Shown: positions 25,606-34,847, counted from the stretch's first letter. The stretch is DNA of 64,000 bases from Mesorhizobium sp. (GCA_004020365.1 SAQR01000006.1:62001-126000), one strand, 5' to 3'. The notes: generated by a model not told the origin, from the sequence alone. Program-made: numbers and translations.

Positions 25606-26796
25606 TTAGAACGAGCGCTGGAAGCGAAGGATGCCGCCGAGGCTGTCTTCGTCTTCGGCACCGGTCCAGTTAAAGCCCTCTTCGCCAAAGTGGAGGTAGT
25701 CAACTTCGGCCGTAATCGTCATGCCGGGAACGACATCGTAAGCGATGTTGGCCGCGACGCCAATGTTCTCCTCTTCGTCAGTCGACACCTGCAGGTTGAA
25801 CGAAGTCTTCTCGTTAAACGTGTAGGTGCCACCACCCCAGACTGCCCAGTTGCCGCCCCACTGCTTGTAGAAGCCGCGGCCGCCGGGGGCCGGGATAGCA
25901 AAACCTCCGTCCGAAAGGTTGTCGTCCGTGCCATAGCCGGCCATGATGAACAGCGACAGGTTTTCCATCGGTGTTACGTCGAGGCGAACCTTGCCGGCCA
26001 CCTCTTCATAGTTGCTGTCGTAAGCAATGACGCCGGTGATCGCGCCCCAGCCCTGCGTCCACTTCACACCGCCGACGACATGCGGAACGTAGCTGTCGAT
26101 CGTGCCAATTTCGCCTGCGCCTTGTTCGAGCGAAACCACTGCCGAGAAGCCGTTACCGGCGTCGAAGTAGTATTGAACGACGTTGGTGTCGAAGCCACCG
26201 AAGGGAACCAGCGTATCGTTGATGACGTTGCCGGCATAGCCGATGAACGTATCGAACGCCGATTCGTCCTTACCGACGCGCAGACCACCGAGCTGGATCC
26301 AGGCGAAGTTCAGCGAGACGCCCGTGTTGTCGGCATCATTAGTGAACAAGAGTACGGTATCGTCGGTAGGATCAGCCGGAGTGCCGCCGTCGTCAATTGC
26401 GCTAGTGGCGCGGCCCTGGGTGTTTTGGAAGTTGAAGCGGGTTTCGGTGTAGGTCTTCAAGGTGCCGAGCTCGGTTTCCTGGCCGGTCCAGGTCTTGAAC
26501 GAGAAGCGAGCGCGCTTCCAGTAAGTGTCCTCCTCGTCACCGTCCTCGTGGTCCCAATTCGTCGCACCGGTGAAAGCGCCGACGTCGCCGACGCCGATGT
26601 CGTAGCGGACATAGCCGCCGACGCGCAGGCAGATTTCGGTGCCGGGGATGTAGAAGTAGCCAGCGCCGTAGACGTCGCAGATGCGGACGTATTCAGCGGG
26701 TTCCGGCTCGGCGACGACGACGGCGTCGGCGGCGCGCGCACCGGATACTGCGACCAGCGCCGCAGCGGAGCCGAGAAGAAGGCTCTTGATGTTCAT
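25606..26796 (-). CDS. Rhizobial-type outer-membrane porin
   Basis: Trimeric beta-barrel porin of the alphaproteobacterial porin-2 family (Omp2/RopA type), 396 residues. Signal peptide MNIKSLLLGSAAALVAVSGARA, then the family block with two Cys, YVRICDVYGAGYFYIPGTEICLRVGGYVRYDIGVG, many alternating strands and the closing aromatic ...GGILRFQRSF needed for barrel assembly. GGAGG precedes ATG 26796. An acidic extracellular loop region (DWDHEDGDEEDTYWKRA) follows the first strands. Monocistronic: a strong terminator follows and a 478-base gap precedes. Confidence 0.95.
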   Translation of the reverse strand: MNIKSLLLGSAAALVAVSGARAADAVVVAEPEPAEYVRICDVYGAGYFYIPGTEICLRVGGYVRYDIGVGDVGAFTGATNWDHEDGDEEDTYWKRARFSFKTWTGQETELGTLKTYTETRFNFQNTQGRATSAIDDGGTPADPTDDTVLLFTNDADNTGVSLNFAWIQLGGLRVGKDESAFDTFIGYAGNVINDTLVPFGGFDTNVVQYYFDAGNGFSAVVSLEQGAGEIGTIDSYVPHVVGGVKWTQGWGAITGVIAYDSNYEEVAGKVRLDVTPMENLSLFIMAGYGTDDNLSDGGFAIPAPGGRGFYKQWGGNWAVWGGGTYTFNEKTSFNLQVSTDEEENIGVAANIAYDVVPGMTITAEVDYLHFGEEGFNWTGAEDEDSLGGILRFQRSF

Positions 26797-27274
26797 TTTC
26801 TGACCTCCAGTCAAAAGTTAAAAAACGGGTCTGGGTATTCTTTGCTGAAGGACAGCGTTCCCTGCCCCATCCCCACTACCGAAAAAGATGCGCACCGCGC
26901 CGCTCCTTCGAACCCGACATTACCCATGAGCCGGCGGCGTTCAACAACCATCGCATCGGCGATAGGTCTGTGCAGGCGCTATCACCCTGCCTTGTTGCAC
27001 AAATGACACGATTTGGCCTCACTCGGAAAGCTCCCGTTAACCATTGAGCGGTCGGAGACAGGTTGGAGACCCTTTGGGCGAGCCCTTGCAATCCGGCCGA
27101 TTCCGGCGATTGCCTGCGGCAATTGCGGCGATGTTTGTGAGTCGTCAGCCAAGGGCATTGCCGCAGAATCGCCGCATGGCGAAAAGCGGCGTTTCGGCGG
27201 CAGTCGGTTTTTTCAACGATAATGGGTCAGGCTTGTTGATTGTGCCGGCGCTTTTCTTTATCCACCGGCGCTAC
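26797..27274. other. 478-base intergenic region upstream of porin and tRNA
   Basis: Should contain the porin promoter (reading left) and the tRNA-Ser promoter (reading right). I see no open frame with a credible start, and no repeat family member. Several GC-rich short symmetries around 27105-27215 are too imperfect to call. Confidence 0.5.
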
Positions 27275-27365
27275 GGAGAGGTGGCCGAGTGGTCGAAGGC
27301 GCTCCCCTGCTAAGGGAGTAGAGGTCAAAAGCTTCTCGTGGGTTCGAATCCCATCCTCTCCGCCA
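27275..27365 (+). tRNA. tRNA-Ser (anticodon GCT)
   Basis: Class II tRNA. Acceptor GGAGAGG (27275-27281) pairs with CCTCTCC (27355-27361), discriminator G, and CCA is encoded (27363-27365). The anticodon stem CTCCC/GGGAG encloses CTGCTAA, anticodon GCT (codons AGC and AGU). The long variable arm and GGTTCGAATCC T-loop are clear. Confidence 0.97.
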
Positions 27366-27535
27366 TCCTGCTTCGCGCTTCGCGCTTCGCAGGACAAGTC
27401 CATTAAATCCCTCTCTGCGCGAAGCAGGATGCCCTCCGAAGCCTTGGCGAAGGAGGGCCCTCACAGCTTCGTCGTCCCAGGGTCTCCGCGACGTCGCTTC
27501 GCTCCTTGCTTCGCCCCGGGATGACGAAGGGAGAA
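27364..27535. repeat. Cluster of palindromic repeats after tRNA-Ser
   Basis: CATCCTGCTTCGCGC (27364-27378, overlapping the tRNA CCA) is perfectly complementary to 27417-27431. Next comes hairpin GCCCTCC...GGAGGGC (about 27431-27458). Then a CGTC(G/A)TCCC-GGG...CCCGGGATGACGAAG element ends near 27529, of a type widely scattered in rhizobial intergenic DNA. No integrase or attachment-site duplication is seen. Confidence 0.8.
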
Positions 27536-27630
27536 ATGTGCGATCGCCACCGACAAAGGGTGAGCCAATCTGTCAAATTTCCTATGTCAAAGAGTCGGGT
27601 GGCAGCGTCCATTTTGAGGGTCTTGGAGGT

Positions 27631-28524
27631 TTACTCTCCGGCGAAGCGTTGCTCGGCCCTGTCCAGAAAAGCGGCGATGGCGCCGGGCAGGCCGCCGGTG
27701 TCGAGGAAAGGCGCATGGCCCTGGCCTTCTATCGTGATCGTCTCGACACAGGGGTGACGGTTTCGCATCTGTTCGAAGGTCTCGGCCGACAGCAGCTTCG
27801 AATTGGCGCCGCGGATGGCGAGCAAGGGTATCGCCGTCAGCGCCTCGAATTGCGGCCACATGTCTGGCAGCTTCTGGGTCGGGTCGAGTCCCGCCAGCGT
27901 GTCGACCAGCTTCGGGTCGAAATCCGGCAATAATCCTTCATCCGTCTCTCTGTAGAGGGCCGCTGCCATCCGCTCCCAGTCCGCCTCGGTCAGGGCAGGA
28001 AAGTCGCTGCCATGCGCGCCGCGCAGGGCACTGATCGCCTCGGCGTGGGTTTTCGGCTTCGGCGCGCGCTCGAGATAGGAGCGGATATGGGCGAGACCGC
28101 CGGCCTCGAGCACCGGGCCGATATCGTTGAGCACGATGGCTTTAAGAACCGCTGGCCGCATCGCGCCGAGTACATGGATGATCAGCCCGCCGCGTGACGT
28201 GCCGATGAAACCTGCCCCGTCGATGCCCAGCGCCGCCAACCCGGCGAGGATGTCACCGGCTTCGACGCCGACATTGTAGTGGCCGACATCGGGGTCGTAG
28301 GCGGATTGCCCGCGGCCGCGACAGTCGAAGGCGACGATTTTTCGCGGGCTTTCGGGCCGTCGCGACAGGTGCAGCGCCAGTTCATGAAAATCGCGGCAAT
28401 TGCGGGTCAGGCCGGGCAGGCAGACGATCGGCCAGTGGCCGGAGTTCGCTTGGCCGTAGATGCGGGCGTGGAGTCCAAGCCCGTCCGGCGAGGCGTAGAA
28501 GAAGTCGGAAAAACCGCTCGACAT
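27631..28524 (-). CDS. Alpha/beta-fold hydrolase
   Basis: Cytoplasmic hydrolase of 297 residues with the usual fold markers: oxyanion region VCLPGLTRNCRDF, DCRGRGQSAYD, nucleophile Ser in FIGTSRGGLI, Asp-containing strand before the cap and the closing His in IEGQGHAPFLD. Start at 28524 (MSSGFSDFFYASPDG) is preferred over 28557; neither has a strong ribosome site. The sequence resembles esterase and haloperoxidase-like subfamilies; substrate unknown. Confidence 0.88.
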   Translation of the reverse strand: MSSGFSDFFYASPDGLGLHARIYGQANSGHWPIVCLPGLTRNCRDFHELALHLSRRPESPRKIVAFDCRGRGQSAYDPDVGHYNVGVEAGDILAGLAALGIDGAGFIGTSRGGLIIHVLGAMRPAVLKAIVLNDIGPVLEAGGLAHIRSYLERAPKPKTHAEAISALRGAHGSDFPALTEADWERMAAALYRETDEGLLPDFDPKLVDTLAGLDPTQKLPDMWPQFEALTAIPLLAIRGANSKLLSAETFEQMRNRHPCVETITIEGQGHAPFLDTGGLPGAIAAFLDRAEQRFAGE

Positions 28525-28644
28525 TTGGGACTCGATTCCTTGCTGTTGCCGGATCATCGAGACTGCTACAGGCGAGGGCGGGGGTGGTCAATCGGAGTCC
28601 AAACGCTGCGGGCGCCGGTATTTTTTCGACACGTCGGCGGGACT

Positions 28645-28700
28645 GCACCCCCCTCTGCCCTGCCGGGCATCTCCATGCCCGGCAGGGCAGAGGGGGGTGC
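28645..28700. repeat. 26-bp perfect palindrome of the CCCCCTC family
   Basis: Arms 28645-28670 and 28675-28700 are exact reverse complements with a CTCC loop. The arm sequence is shared with the elements at 24113 and 62256. It lies between the lytic transglycosylase stop and the hydrolase start, both on the minus strand, where it could terminate or stabilise the transglycosylase transcript. Confidence 0.95.
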
Positions 28701-28721
28701 TTCGCCCGAACGCTGAACGGA

Positions 28722-30758
28722 TCAACTCCGCCCGTTCACCAAATCCCCGGCAATGTCGTACTTGCCGGAAATGCGCATCTTGTAGACTTCGTAATTCTCC
28801 ATCACGCGCTGGACGTAACTTCTTGTTTCGGTATAGGGAATCCGCTCGATCCAGTCGACGACGGCGTCGATGTCCTTGCCGCGCGGGTCGCCATATCTGG
28901 CCACCCACTGGGCGGCGCGGTTGGGGCCGGCATTGTAGCCGGCGAAGGTCAGCACATAGGAGCCGTCGAAGCGGCCGAGTTGCTCGCCGAGGAAGGCGGC
29001 GCCCAGGGTCGCGTTGTAGCCGGCGTCGGTGGTCAGCCGCGCCTGCGAGAACGCCATCCCGGCCTTCTTCGCCAATTGCCTGGCGGTCCCCGGCATCAGC
29101 TGCAGCAGCCCCCGCGCGCCGGCGCTCGAGACGGCGCCGATGTTGAACTCGCTTTCCTGGCGGGCGATCGCATAGGCCAGCGCCTTGCCGGAGCCGGAAA
29201 TGTTGGCGGTCTCGGGAATGACGCCGAGCGGATGCGACAGCGCCCCGACATCGATGCCGCGCGCGCCGGCGATCTTGCCGACCTTCAGGGCCAGGAAGTG
29301 ATTGCCCTGCTTTTCCGCCATCGCGGCCAGCAGCGCCAGCTCTCCGGGACTGGTCAACTGGCCGGCGAGGTCGCGGTAAAGCGTGTCGGCGTAGCGCTCG
29401 TAGCCCGCGTCCCGCAGCCGCTTGATGGCGCTGACCGCCTCGCGGCTGGCGAAATTCCGGTGGTCGGTGGCGCTCGGCTGCGGATGGGCGATGTTGAGGA
29501 CCTGCCGGCCGACGCGCCCGCCGGCGAGTTGGCCGTAGAACGTCGTGCCGTAGGCGGCGGCACGGCTAAAATAATCTTTTGCGCTGCCGGGGCCGCCGGC
29601 TTCGGCCGCACGGCCGAGCCAATAGTAGGCGCGCGACAGCGAAATCGGCCCCTGGGCGAGACCGGCGATCCGCTCAAAATGCCTGGCAGCGGTGGTGGGA
29701 TCGTTGAGACCGCGCAGCGCGTACCAGCCGGCATGAAACTCCGCATCCGCCGCGTTGGCAGGAGTTTCGGCGGCGTGTGCTGCGACGATCCTGTAGGCGG
29801 TCTTCATGTCGCCCTGGTCGACCAGTTCGCGCGACAGCACCCGTCGCTCGGCCCACCAGGCATCCGGGTCGACCAGCGCGTTGCGGTCGCTCGGCGCCTT
29901 CATCACCATTGCGGCAGCGTCGGAGAACTTCTGTTGCTTGCGCAGATATTGGGCTTGGGCGAAGAGATAGCCGGCCGAATGCTGCGCGGCGGGCACCGCC
30001 TTCAGCAGTCTGGCCGCGTTCTTGTCGCCCCTATCGGCCGCGGCCCAGGCGTCGGCCAGCTGCCGGGCGCCGGCAAGGCCGGCGACGCGCAGCGCCGAAT
30101 TGACGCGGTCGACATAAAACATGCGCTCCATGCGAAAACGGTGGTCGGCTGCCGGGATCAGCGTCCCGAATTCCTGGACGATCGCCGCCTCGTCCCTGGC
30201 TTGCAGTTTCTCTGTGCGCCAGAAAGGCGACAGCACCGAGCGCGCCGCCTGAATGTTGCCCTGCGACACATAGGAGCGGGCAAGGATCACCACGCCCTCG
30301 GCTGTCTGCGGCTGGCTGCCGCCGAAAGCCTGCACCACGATCTCAGGCGCGGGGTTCTCGCGGTAGAGCGCGCGCTCGCTGTTCTTGCGCAAGGCGATCA
30401 TGCCCGGCCAGTTCGGCAGCATTTTCGCAGCATCGGCGATCTCGCCGCTTGGCACCTTGTCACCGCCATAGAGCGCGATCGCCCAGGCAAGGATGTGCTG
30501 GTCGAGCGAATTGACCGGCAGGGCGTCGCGCACCTGGCGCGCACCGGTAATGTCGTTTGTCGCCAGCGCGTCGAGGCCGCTCTTCAGCCTGGCGACGCTG
30601 GCGGATGGAGATCCCGCATCCGGCAGATTTGGCGTTGGAATGGCCGAAGTGACCCGCACATCGACTTTGCCGGCGGCCACAAGGGTCGGCGTCAACAGGA
30701 CAATTGCGCCAACCAGCGCGAAAAAATGAGGCTGCCTGGTCGGCATGGCTTTCATCAT
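28722..30758 (-). CDS. slt: Soluble lytic murein transglycosylase
   Basis: Periplasmic enzyme cleaving peptidoglycan between MurNAc and GlcNAc with formation of anhydroMurNAc. About 678 residues: signal peptide (HFFALVGAIVLLTPTLVAAG), a long superhelical helical-repeat region (about 40-480), then the Slt catalytic domain. The catalytic Glu is in ARQESEFNIGAVSSAGARGLLQLMPGTA, followed by TFAGYNAGPNRAAQW and the C-terminal Tyr motif ETRSYVQRVMENYEVY. Several Met codons cluster at the start; I take 30758 next to AAGGCAGGA, with 30755 and 30746 as alternatives. Divergent from dapA. Confidence 0.95.
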   Translation of the reverse strand: MMKAMPTRQPHFFALVGAIVLLTPTLVAAGKVDVRVTSAIPTPNLPDAGSPSASVARLKSGLDALATNDITGARQVRDALPVNSLDQHILAWAIALYGGDKVPSGEIADAAKMLPNWPGMIALRKNSERALYRENPAPEIVVQAFGGSQPQTAEGVVILARSYVSQGNIQAARSVLSPFWRTEKLQARDEAAIVQEFGTLIPAADHRFRMERMFYVDRVNSALRVAGLAGARQLADAWAAADRGDKNAARLLKAVPAAQHSAGYLFAQAQYLRKQQKFSDAAAMVMKAPSDRNALVDPDAWWAERRVLSRELVDQGDMKTAYRIVAAHAAETPANAADAEFHAGWYALRGLNDPTTAARHFERIAGLAQGPISLSRAYYWLGRAAEAGGPGSAKDYFSRAAAYGTTFYGQLAGGRVGRQVLNIAHPQPSATDHRNFASREAVSAIKRLRDAGYERYADTLYRDLAGQLTSPGELALLAAMAEKQGNHFLALKVGKIAGARGIDVGALSHPLGVIPETANISGSGKALAYAIARQESEFNIGAVSSAGARGLLQLMPGTARQLAKKAGMAFSQARLTTDAGYNATLGAAFLGEQLGRFDGSYVLTFAGYNAGPNRAAQWVARYGDPRGKDIDAVVDWIERIPYTETRSYVQRVMENYEVYKMRISGKYDIAGDLVNGRS

Positions 30759-31078
30759 TCCTGCCTTGCACATTACCAACAGGCACAGATCGACTGAAGC
30801 CTAGTTGGCTGTGATGAAGAGCCCGTAAACAAAGGGCTGTCGAGGTCGTTCAAATTGCGCTTGCTGGCACTACCGCCACGCTTGCCGCGCAACAATGTCG
30901 AGACTATGGTGCGCCGCTTCGCTTTCGGCTAGAAGGCGCGCACGACAAAACACCTGCAGCGCCGCGCGTCTTCTCAGAGGCGCAAAGGAAGCTGTAGCAC
31001 TTTAAATTTGGCGCATGATCTTTCCGTGAATCGACATCGATTTTCGGGTCATGCGCTAGTCCCAAGGAGTTGGACGAC
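30759..31078. other. 320-base intergenic region between slt and dapA
   Basis: Divergent promoter region, about half occupied by repeat DNA (see 30945-31056). The remaining bases 30780-30940 hold no open frame or hairpin I can support. AAGGAG at about 31063 is the dapA ribosome site. Confidence 0.5.
30945..31056. repeat. Composite dispersed repeat upstream of dapA
   Basis: Two palindromic parts. CTGCAGC (30953-30959) with GCTGTAG (30991-30997) bounds the first; it contains the CAAAGGAAGCTGTAGCACTTT core shared with 23364-23391. GCGCATGA (31011-31018) with TCATGCGC (31049-31056) bounds the second. The element ends only seven bases before the dapA ribosome site, so dapA mRNA probably carries it as leader. 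Confidence 0.82.
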
Positions 31079-31960
31079 ATGCTGAGAGGCTCGCTTACCG
31101 CGCTCGTGACACCGTTCGAAAAGAGCGGCCGTTTCGACGAGAAAGCGTTTCGCGCCTTCATCGCCTGGCAGATCGCTGAGGGCACGACGGGCGTGGTTCC
31201 GGTCGGCACCACCGGCGAGTCGCCGACGTTGTCGCATGACGAGCACCGCCAAGTCGTCAAGGTCTGTATCGAGGTAGCCAAGGGTCGCGTTCCGGTCGTC
31301 GCCGGCGCCGGCTCCAACAACACCGAAGAGGCGGTCGGCCTGGTGCAATATGCCGAGAAGGCGGGCGCCGACGCGGCACTTGTCGTCACGCCTTACTACA
31401 ACAGGCCGACGCAGCGCGGCCTCTACGCGCATTTCGCCGCCGTCGCCAAGGCAACCAGCCTGCCGATCATCATCTACAACATTCCGCCGCGCTCGGTGAT
31501 CGACATGATGCCCGAGACGATGGGCCAACTGGTGCATGACTTCAAGAACATCGTCGGCGTCAAGGACGCCACCGGCAAGGTCGAGCGGGTTTCCGAGCAG
31601 CGCGCCACCTGCGGCAAGGATTTCATCCAGCTTTCCGGCGAGGATGCCTCGGCGCTCGGCTTCAACGCCCATGGCGGCGTCGGCTGCATTTCGGTGACGG
31701 CGAATGTCGCGCCGCGGCTGTGCGCCGAATTCCAGGAGGCCACGCTTTCCGGCGACAACGCCAAGGCGCTGGAGTTGCAGGACCGCCTGCTGCCGCTGCA
31801 CAAGGCGATTTTCCTGGAACCCGGCGTGTCCGGCGCGAAATATGCGCTGTCGAAGCTCGGCAAGGTCGAGAACGTGCTGCGTTCGCCGCTGCTCACCGTC
31901 GAGCCGTCGACCGCCGAAAAGATCGATGCGGCCATGAAGCACGCCGGCTTGATAAACTAA
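31079..31960 (+). CDS. dapA: 4-Hydroxy-tetrahydrodipicolinate synthase
   Basis: Condenses pyruvate with aspartate semialdehyde, first committed step to diaminopimelate and lysine. The protein of 293 residues shows the TIM-barrel lyase motifs [27 protein letters not shown], the Tyr loop [16 protein letters not shown] and Schiff-base Lys in [12 protein letters not shown] 31079 has AAGGAG about 10 bases upstream; the in-frame TTG at 31070 is less likely. Followed after 25 bases by smpB, probably one transcript. Confidence 0.96.
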   Translation: MLRGSLTALVTPFEKSGRFDEKAFRAFIAWQIAEGTTGVVPVGTTGESPTLSHDEHRQVVKVCIEVAKGRVPVVAGAGSNNTEEAVGLVQYAEKAGADAALVVTPYYNRPTQRGLYAHFAAVAKATSLPIIIYNIPPRSVIDMMPETMGQLVHDFKNIVGVKDATGKVERVSEQRATCGKDFIQLSGEDASALGFNAHGGVGCISVTANVAPRLCAEFQEATLSGDNAKALELQDRLLPLHKAIFLEPGVSGAKYALSKLGKVENVLRSPLLTVEPSTAEKIDAAMKHAGLIN

Positions 31961-31985
31961 GGATAAGGCGCCACCTCTCCGCATC

Positions 31986-32465
31986 ATGAATCAAGTCAGA
32001 AAAGCCGATCCCAACAACAAGACCGTTGCGGAAAACCGCAAGGCGCGGTTTTCCTACGAGGTGCTCGACACGATCGAGGCCGGCCTGGTGCTGACCGGCA
32101 CCGAGGTGAAGTCGCTGCGCCAGGGCCAGGCCAACATCCAGGACAGCTACGCCTCGGTCGAGGGCGGCGAGATCTGGCTGATCAACTCCTATCTGCCGGA
32201 ATATCTGCAGGCCAACCGCTTCAACCATGAGCCACGCCGGCGCCGCAAACTCCTGCTCAACAAGCGCGAGATGGCCAAGCTGGCGCAGAGCGTCGATCGC
32301 GAAGGCATGACGCTGGTGCCGTTAAAAATCTATTTCAACGACCAGGGCCGGGCGAAACTTTTGCTCGCCGTCGGCCGCGGCAAGAAATTGCACGACAAGC
32401 GCGAGACCGAAAAGCAGCGCGACTGGTCGCGCGAAAAGGGCCGGCTGCTGAAGGAGCGTGGGTGA
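31986..32465 (+). CDS. smpB: SsrA-binding protein
   Basis: Binds tmRNA and brings it to stalled ribosomes for trans-translation. At 159 residues it has the normal length, with the OB-fold signature [29 protein letters not shown], the [15 protein letters not shown] segment and the conserved basic C-terminal tail ([14 protein letters not shown]) that mimics the codon-anticodon helix. Pairing with dapA is common in Rhizobiales. The tmRNA gene itself is not in the window. Confidence 0.97.
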   Translation: MNQVRKADPNNKTVAENRKARFSYEVLDTIEAGLVLTGTEVKSLRQGQANIQDSYASVEGGEIWLINSYLPEYLQANRFNHEPRRRRKLLLNKREMAKLAQSVDREGMTLVPLKIYFNDQGRAKLLLAVGRGKKLHDKRETEKQRDWSREKGRLLKERG

Positions 32466-32469
32466 GGAG

Positions 32470-32510
32470 TGGTCCGCAAAGCGGACGGAAAGCCAACGAT
32501 TTGGCTTTTC
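32470..32510 (+). terminator. Possible terminator after smpB
   Basis: Hairpin GTCCGC/GCGGAC (about 32472-32486) is followed by a second stem AAAGCCA/TGGCTTT (32489-32508) ending in TTTTC. The T-run is short, so this is a weak call. Confidence 0.4.
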
Positions 32511-32571
32511 GAGCGACGAACGCCCGGAGCCATAGCGGAGGGCAGGGCGGATCAACAGCGATAGGCCTCTT

Positions 32572-33315
32572 TTGAAGAACCGGATCGTCTTTTGGGGTGC
32601 GGCCAGCCTGATCCTGGCGTGCCTCGTCACGGCCGCCGGTTATTTCTATTTCCAGCCGTTTTCTCCGGACCGCGGCAAATATCCGCTCAGGGGCATCGAC
32701 GTTTCGCATCATCAGCGACAGATCGACTGGCGGCGTGTTGCCGCCGACGATGTCGCCTTTGCCATCATCAAGGCAACCGAAGGCGGCGACCATGTCGACG
32801 ATGCCTTCGCCGCCAATCTGCGCGAGGCGCGTGCGGCCGGTCTGGCGGTCGGCGCCTATCATTTCTTCACCTTCTGCAGGCCAGGCGCCGATCAGGCGAA
32901 GAATTTCATCTCGATCGTGCCGCGCGATCAAGCGCTGCTGCCGCCGGTGGTGGATATTGAATTCGTCGGCAATTGCCCGCGGCGGCCACCGCCCGATGAA
33001 TTGAACAAAGAACTCTCGGCTTTCCTCGGTCCTGTCGAGGCAGCTTTCGGCAAGACGGCGATCCTCTATGTGACCGACGACGCGGCACGGACCTATGCCG
33101 GCCAGATCGCCGGCCGCCCGCGCTGGGTTCGTTCGCTGGCGCTGCAGCCAGGTCATGACGACTGGATCTATTGGCAGTACCACGACAGCGGTCGCGTCGA
33201 CGGCATCAGTGGCGATGTCGATCTGAATGTGCTCCAGGGCGGGCCGGAGAAATTGGCCGAGTTGTTTGCGCCACCGCCCGAATCTATCTCTCCAGAAACG
33301 CCGCTATCTCCCTGA
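32572..33315 (+). CDS. GH25-family muramidase (lysozyme)
   Basis: Membrane-anchored or exported cell-wall hydrolase of 247 residues. The start is TTG 32572 with GATAGGCC upstream. An N-terminal hydrophobic helix (IVFWGAASLILACLVTAAGYFYF) precedes the GH25 barrel: GIDVSHHQRQIDW, FAIIKATEGG, GAYHFFTF, the catalytic acidic pair in PPVVDIEF and the closing WQYHDSGRVDGISGDVDLNVL. No phage genes surround it, so it looks like a chromosomal wall-remodelling enzyme. Its 3' end overlaps the convergent glycosylase gene by 32 bases. Confidence 0.93.
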   Translation: MKNRIVFWGAASLILACLVTAAGYFYFQPFSPDRGKYPLRGIDVSHHQRQIDWRRVAADDVAFAIIKATEGGDHVDDAFAANLREARAAGLAVGAYHFFTFCRPGADQAKNFISIVPRDQALLPPVVDIEFVGNCPRRPPPDELNKELSAFLGPVEAAFGKTAILYVTDDAARTYAGQIAGRPRWVRSLALQPGHDDWIYWQYHDSGRVDGISGDVDLNVLQGGPEKLAELFAPPPESISPETPLSP

Positions 33316-33961
33316 AGACGTTGACGAACATTGCTTCCGTCAGCACGCCGGTGTTGGTATTGTAGCGCGAGCAATGATAACTGGAAAACAGCGTGACGCC
33401 ATTGGTTTGCTGCTGCCCGCCATGCTTGAACGGATAAGCCGCAACACGCTGGCCAAGCGCCCGCACGGTCGACTGGTGCGCGATCGAGCCCAGCGCCAGC
33501 ACGGCGCGCAGGTTCTTAAACCGCGCGATCGTCGGCACCAGGAACCTCCGGCAGGTGGCAATCTCGGCGCCGGCCGGCTTGTTGTCGGGCGGCACGCAGC
33601 GAACTGCATTGGTGATCGCCGTGCCGACAAGCTCCAGCCCGTCATCGGGCCGCGCCTTGAATTGGCCGCGGGCAAAGCCGTGTGCGATCAGCGTGTTGTA
33701 TAGCAGGTCGCCGGCAAAATCGCCGGTGAAGGGGCGTCCGGTGCGGTTTGCGCCGCGCAGGCCCGGCGCCAGTCCGACGATCAGCAGCCGCACCGCATCC
33801 TCGCCCTCGGGCGGCTGGAAGGTCGGCACCGGTGCATTGAACCAGGACGGCTCGCGCTGCCGCCATAGCGCTCTAAAATCATGCAGCCGCGGGCAGAGCG
33901 GGCAATCGCGATCGGGCTCGGGGGACGCGATCAGGGGAGCGGCCAAGACCGCCGCCGTCAA
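33284..33961 (-). CDS. Uracil-DNA glycosylase, family 5 (UdgB-like)
   Basis: Repair glycosylase of 225 residues. Motif A reads GLAPGLRGANRTGRPFTGD, which lacks the polar catalytic Asp/Asn of classic Ung and is typical of family 5. Motif B is SYHCSRYNTNTGVLT. Four Cys in the expected Fe-S spacing are present (CPLC near the N-terminus, RC in NAVRCVPPDN and TC in IATCRRF), unlike the other glycosylase in this window. Start is a TTG at 33961 overlapping the stop of the NYN gene, implying coupled translation. Confidence 0.88.
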   Translation of the reverse strand: MTAAVLAAPLIASPEPDRDCPLCPRLHDFRALWRQREPSWFNAPVPTFQPPEGEDAVRLLIVGLAPGLRGANRTGRPFTGDFAGDLLYNTLIAHGFARGQFKARPDDGLELVGTAITNAVRCVPPDNKPAGAEIATCRRFLVPTIARFKNLRAVLALGSIAHQSTVRALGQRVAAYPFKHGGQQQTNGVTLFSSYHCSRYNTNTGVLTEAMFVNVFREIAAFLER

Positions 33962-34539
33962 TACTCGTCCTCGTCGACTTCGGCCGGTTCGGGCCGGCGC
34001 ACCGGCCGCTCGGACGGATCGCGACCGACATCGCTCTTCAAGGTCATCAGGTCGATGAAATGGTCGGCCTGGCGGCGCAGATCGTCGGAAATCATCGGCG
34101 GCTGCGAAGCCATGGTCGAGACGATCGAGACCTTGCGCCCGCGCCGCTGCAGCGCCTCGACCAGCGTGCGGAAATCACCGTCGCCGGAAAAGATGACATA
34201 GTGGTCGACGACATCGGCGAGTTCCAGCGCATCGACGGTCAGCTCGATATCCATATTGCCCTTGATCTTGCGGCGGCCGGTCGAGTCGGTGAACTCCTTG
34301 GCCGGCTTGGTCACCACCTTGAAGCCGTTATAGTCGAGCCAATCGATCAGCGGCCGGATCGAGGAATACTCCTGATCCTCGACCAGCGCGGTGTAGTAGT
34401 AGGCACGCAGCAGATAGCCGCGCTTCTGAAAGCTCGACAAAAGCCTGCGGTAGTCGATGTCGAAGCCGAGCGCGCGCGACGTGGCGTAAAGATTGGCACC
34501 GTCGATGAAAAGAGCGATTTTCTCACGAGGGTCGAACAT
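33958..34539 (-). CDS. NYN-domain (LabA/DUF88, PIN-like) protein
   Basis: Predicted RNA-processing nuclease of 193 residues. The NYN acidic residues are visible: ALFIDGANLYA at the start, KGNMDIELTVDAL in the middle and VIFSGDGDFRTLVEALQRRG, together forming a PIN-like metal site. The C-terminus is charged and ends DEDEY. ATG 34539 has AAGGA eight bases upstream. It is co-transcribed with, and overlaps, the family 5 uracil-DNA glycosylase gene. Substrate unknown. Confidence 0.9.
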   Translation of the reverse strand: MFDPREKIALFIDGANLYATSRALGFDIDYRRLLSSFQKRGYLLRAYYYTALVEDQEYSSIRPLIDWLDYNGFKVVTKPAKEFTDSTGRRKIKGNMDIELTVDALELADVVDHYVIFSGDGDFRTLVEALQRRGRKVSIVSTMASQPPMISDDLRRQADHFIDLMTLKSDVGRDPSERPVRRPEPAEVDEDEY

Positions 34540-34847
34540 GGAAATATTCCTTTTCGAAAATAAGCGGTCGTCTAAATGCGCTTGACTATCGGTCAGCTTG
34601 AAATAACCGGCTGACCTTTCGTCATTCGAGATAGCGCCGGTTTTACGGCAAGCCAAGGGTATGATGCTGCATGGCAAGCAATTGTGATCGGTTCCGCATA
34701 GTCGCAGGCGGTGCCCGCCCAGACTGGACTTGGCCGACCCCCAACTGGGCCCCGACCTGGTATTGCCAAAAAGCTTGTATTTTGGCGGCGTTCGGGTTAT
34801 GGACCGCGCCTGATTTCCATTAAATCCAGGCATGAAAGGGGCAGCTC
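34540..34847. other. 308-base divergent promoter region upstream of rpoZ
   Basis: Holds hairpin GGTCAGC/GCTGACC (34591-34616) near the NYN gene and hairpin GCCAAAA/TTTTGGC (34765-34786) about 60 bases before rpoZ. Both are short and may be promoter-linked operators or leader structures. No gene is seen. Confidence 0.45.

Noticed and set aside
27275-27540. Integrative element attached to tRNA-Ser
   Set aside because: No integrase and no duplicated tRNA 3' end found within the window; downstream DNA is ordinary repeats and a hydrolase gene.
28584-30797. Long open frame (737 codons) opposite the lytic transglycosylase gene
   Set aside because: Antisense shadow; composition is rich in Arg, Gly and Val without motifs, while slt is unmistakable.
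32572-33315. Prophage endolysin
   Set aside because: GH25 domain with a membrane anchor and no holin, portal, capsid or integrase genes near.
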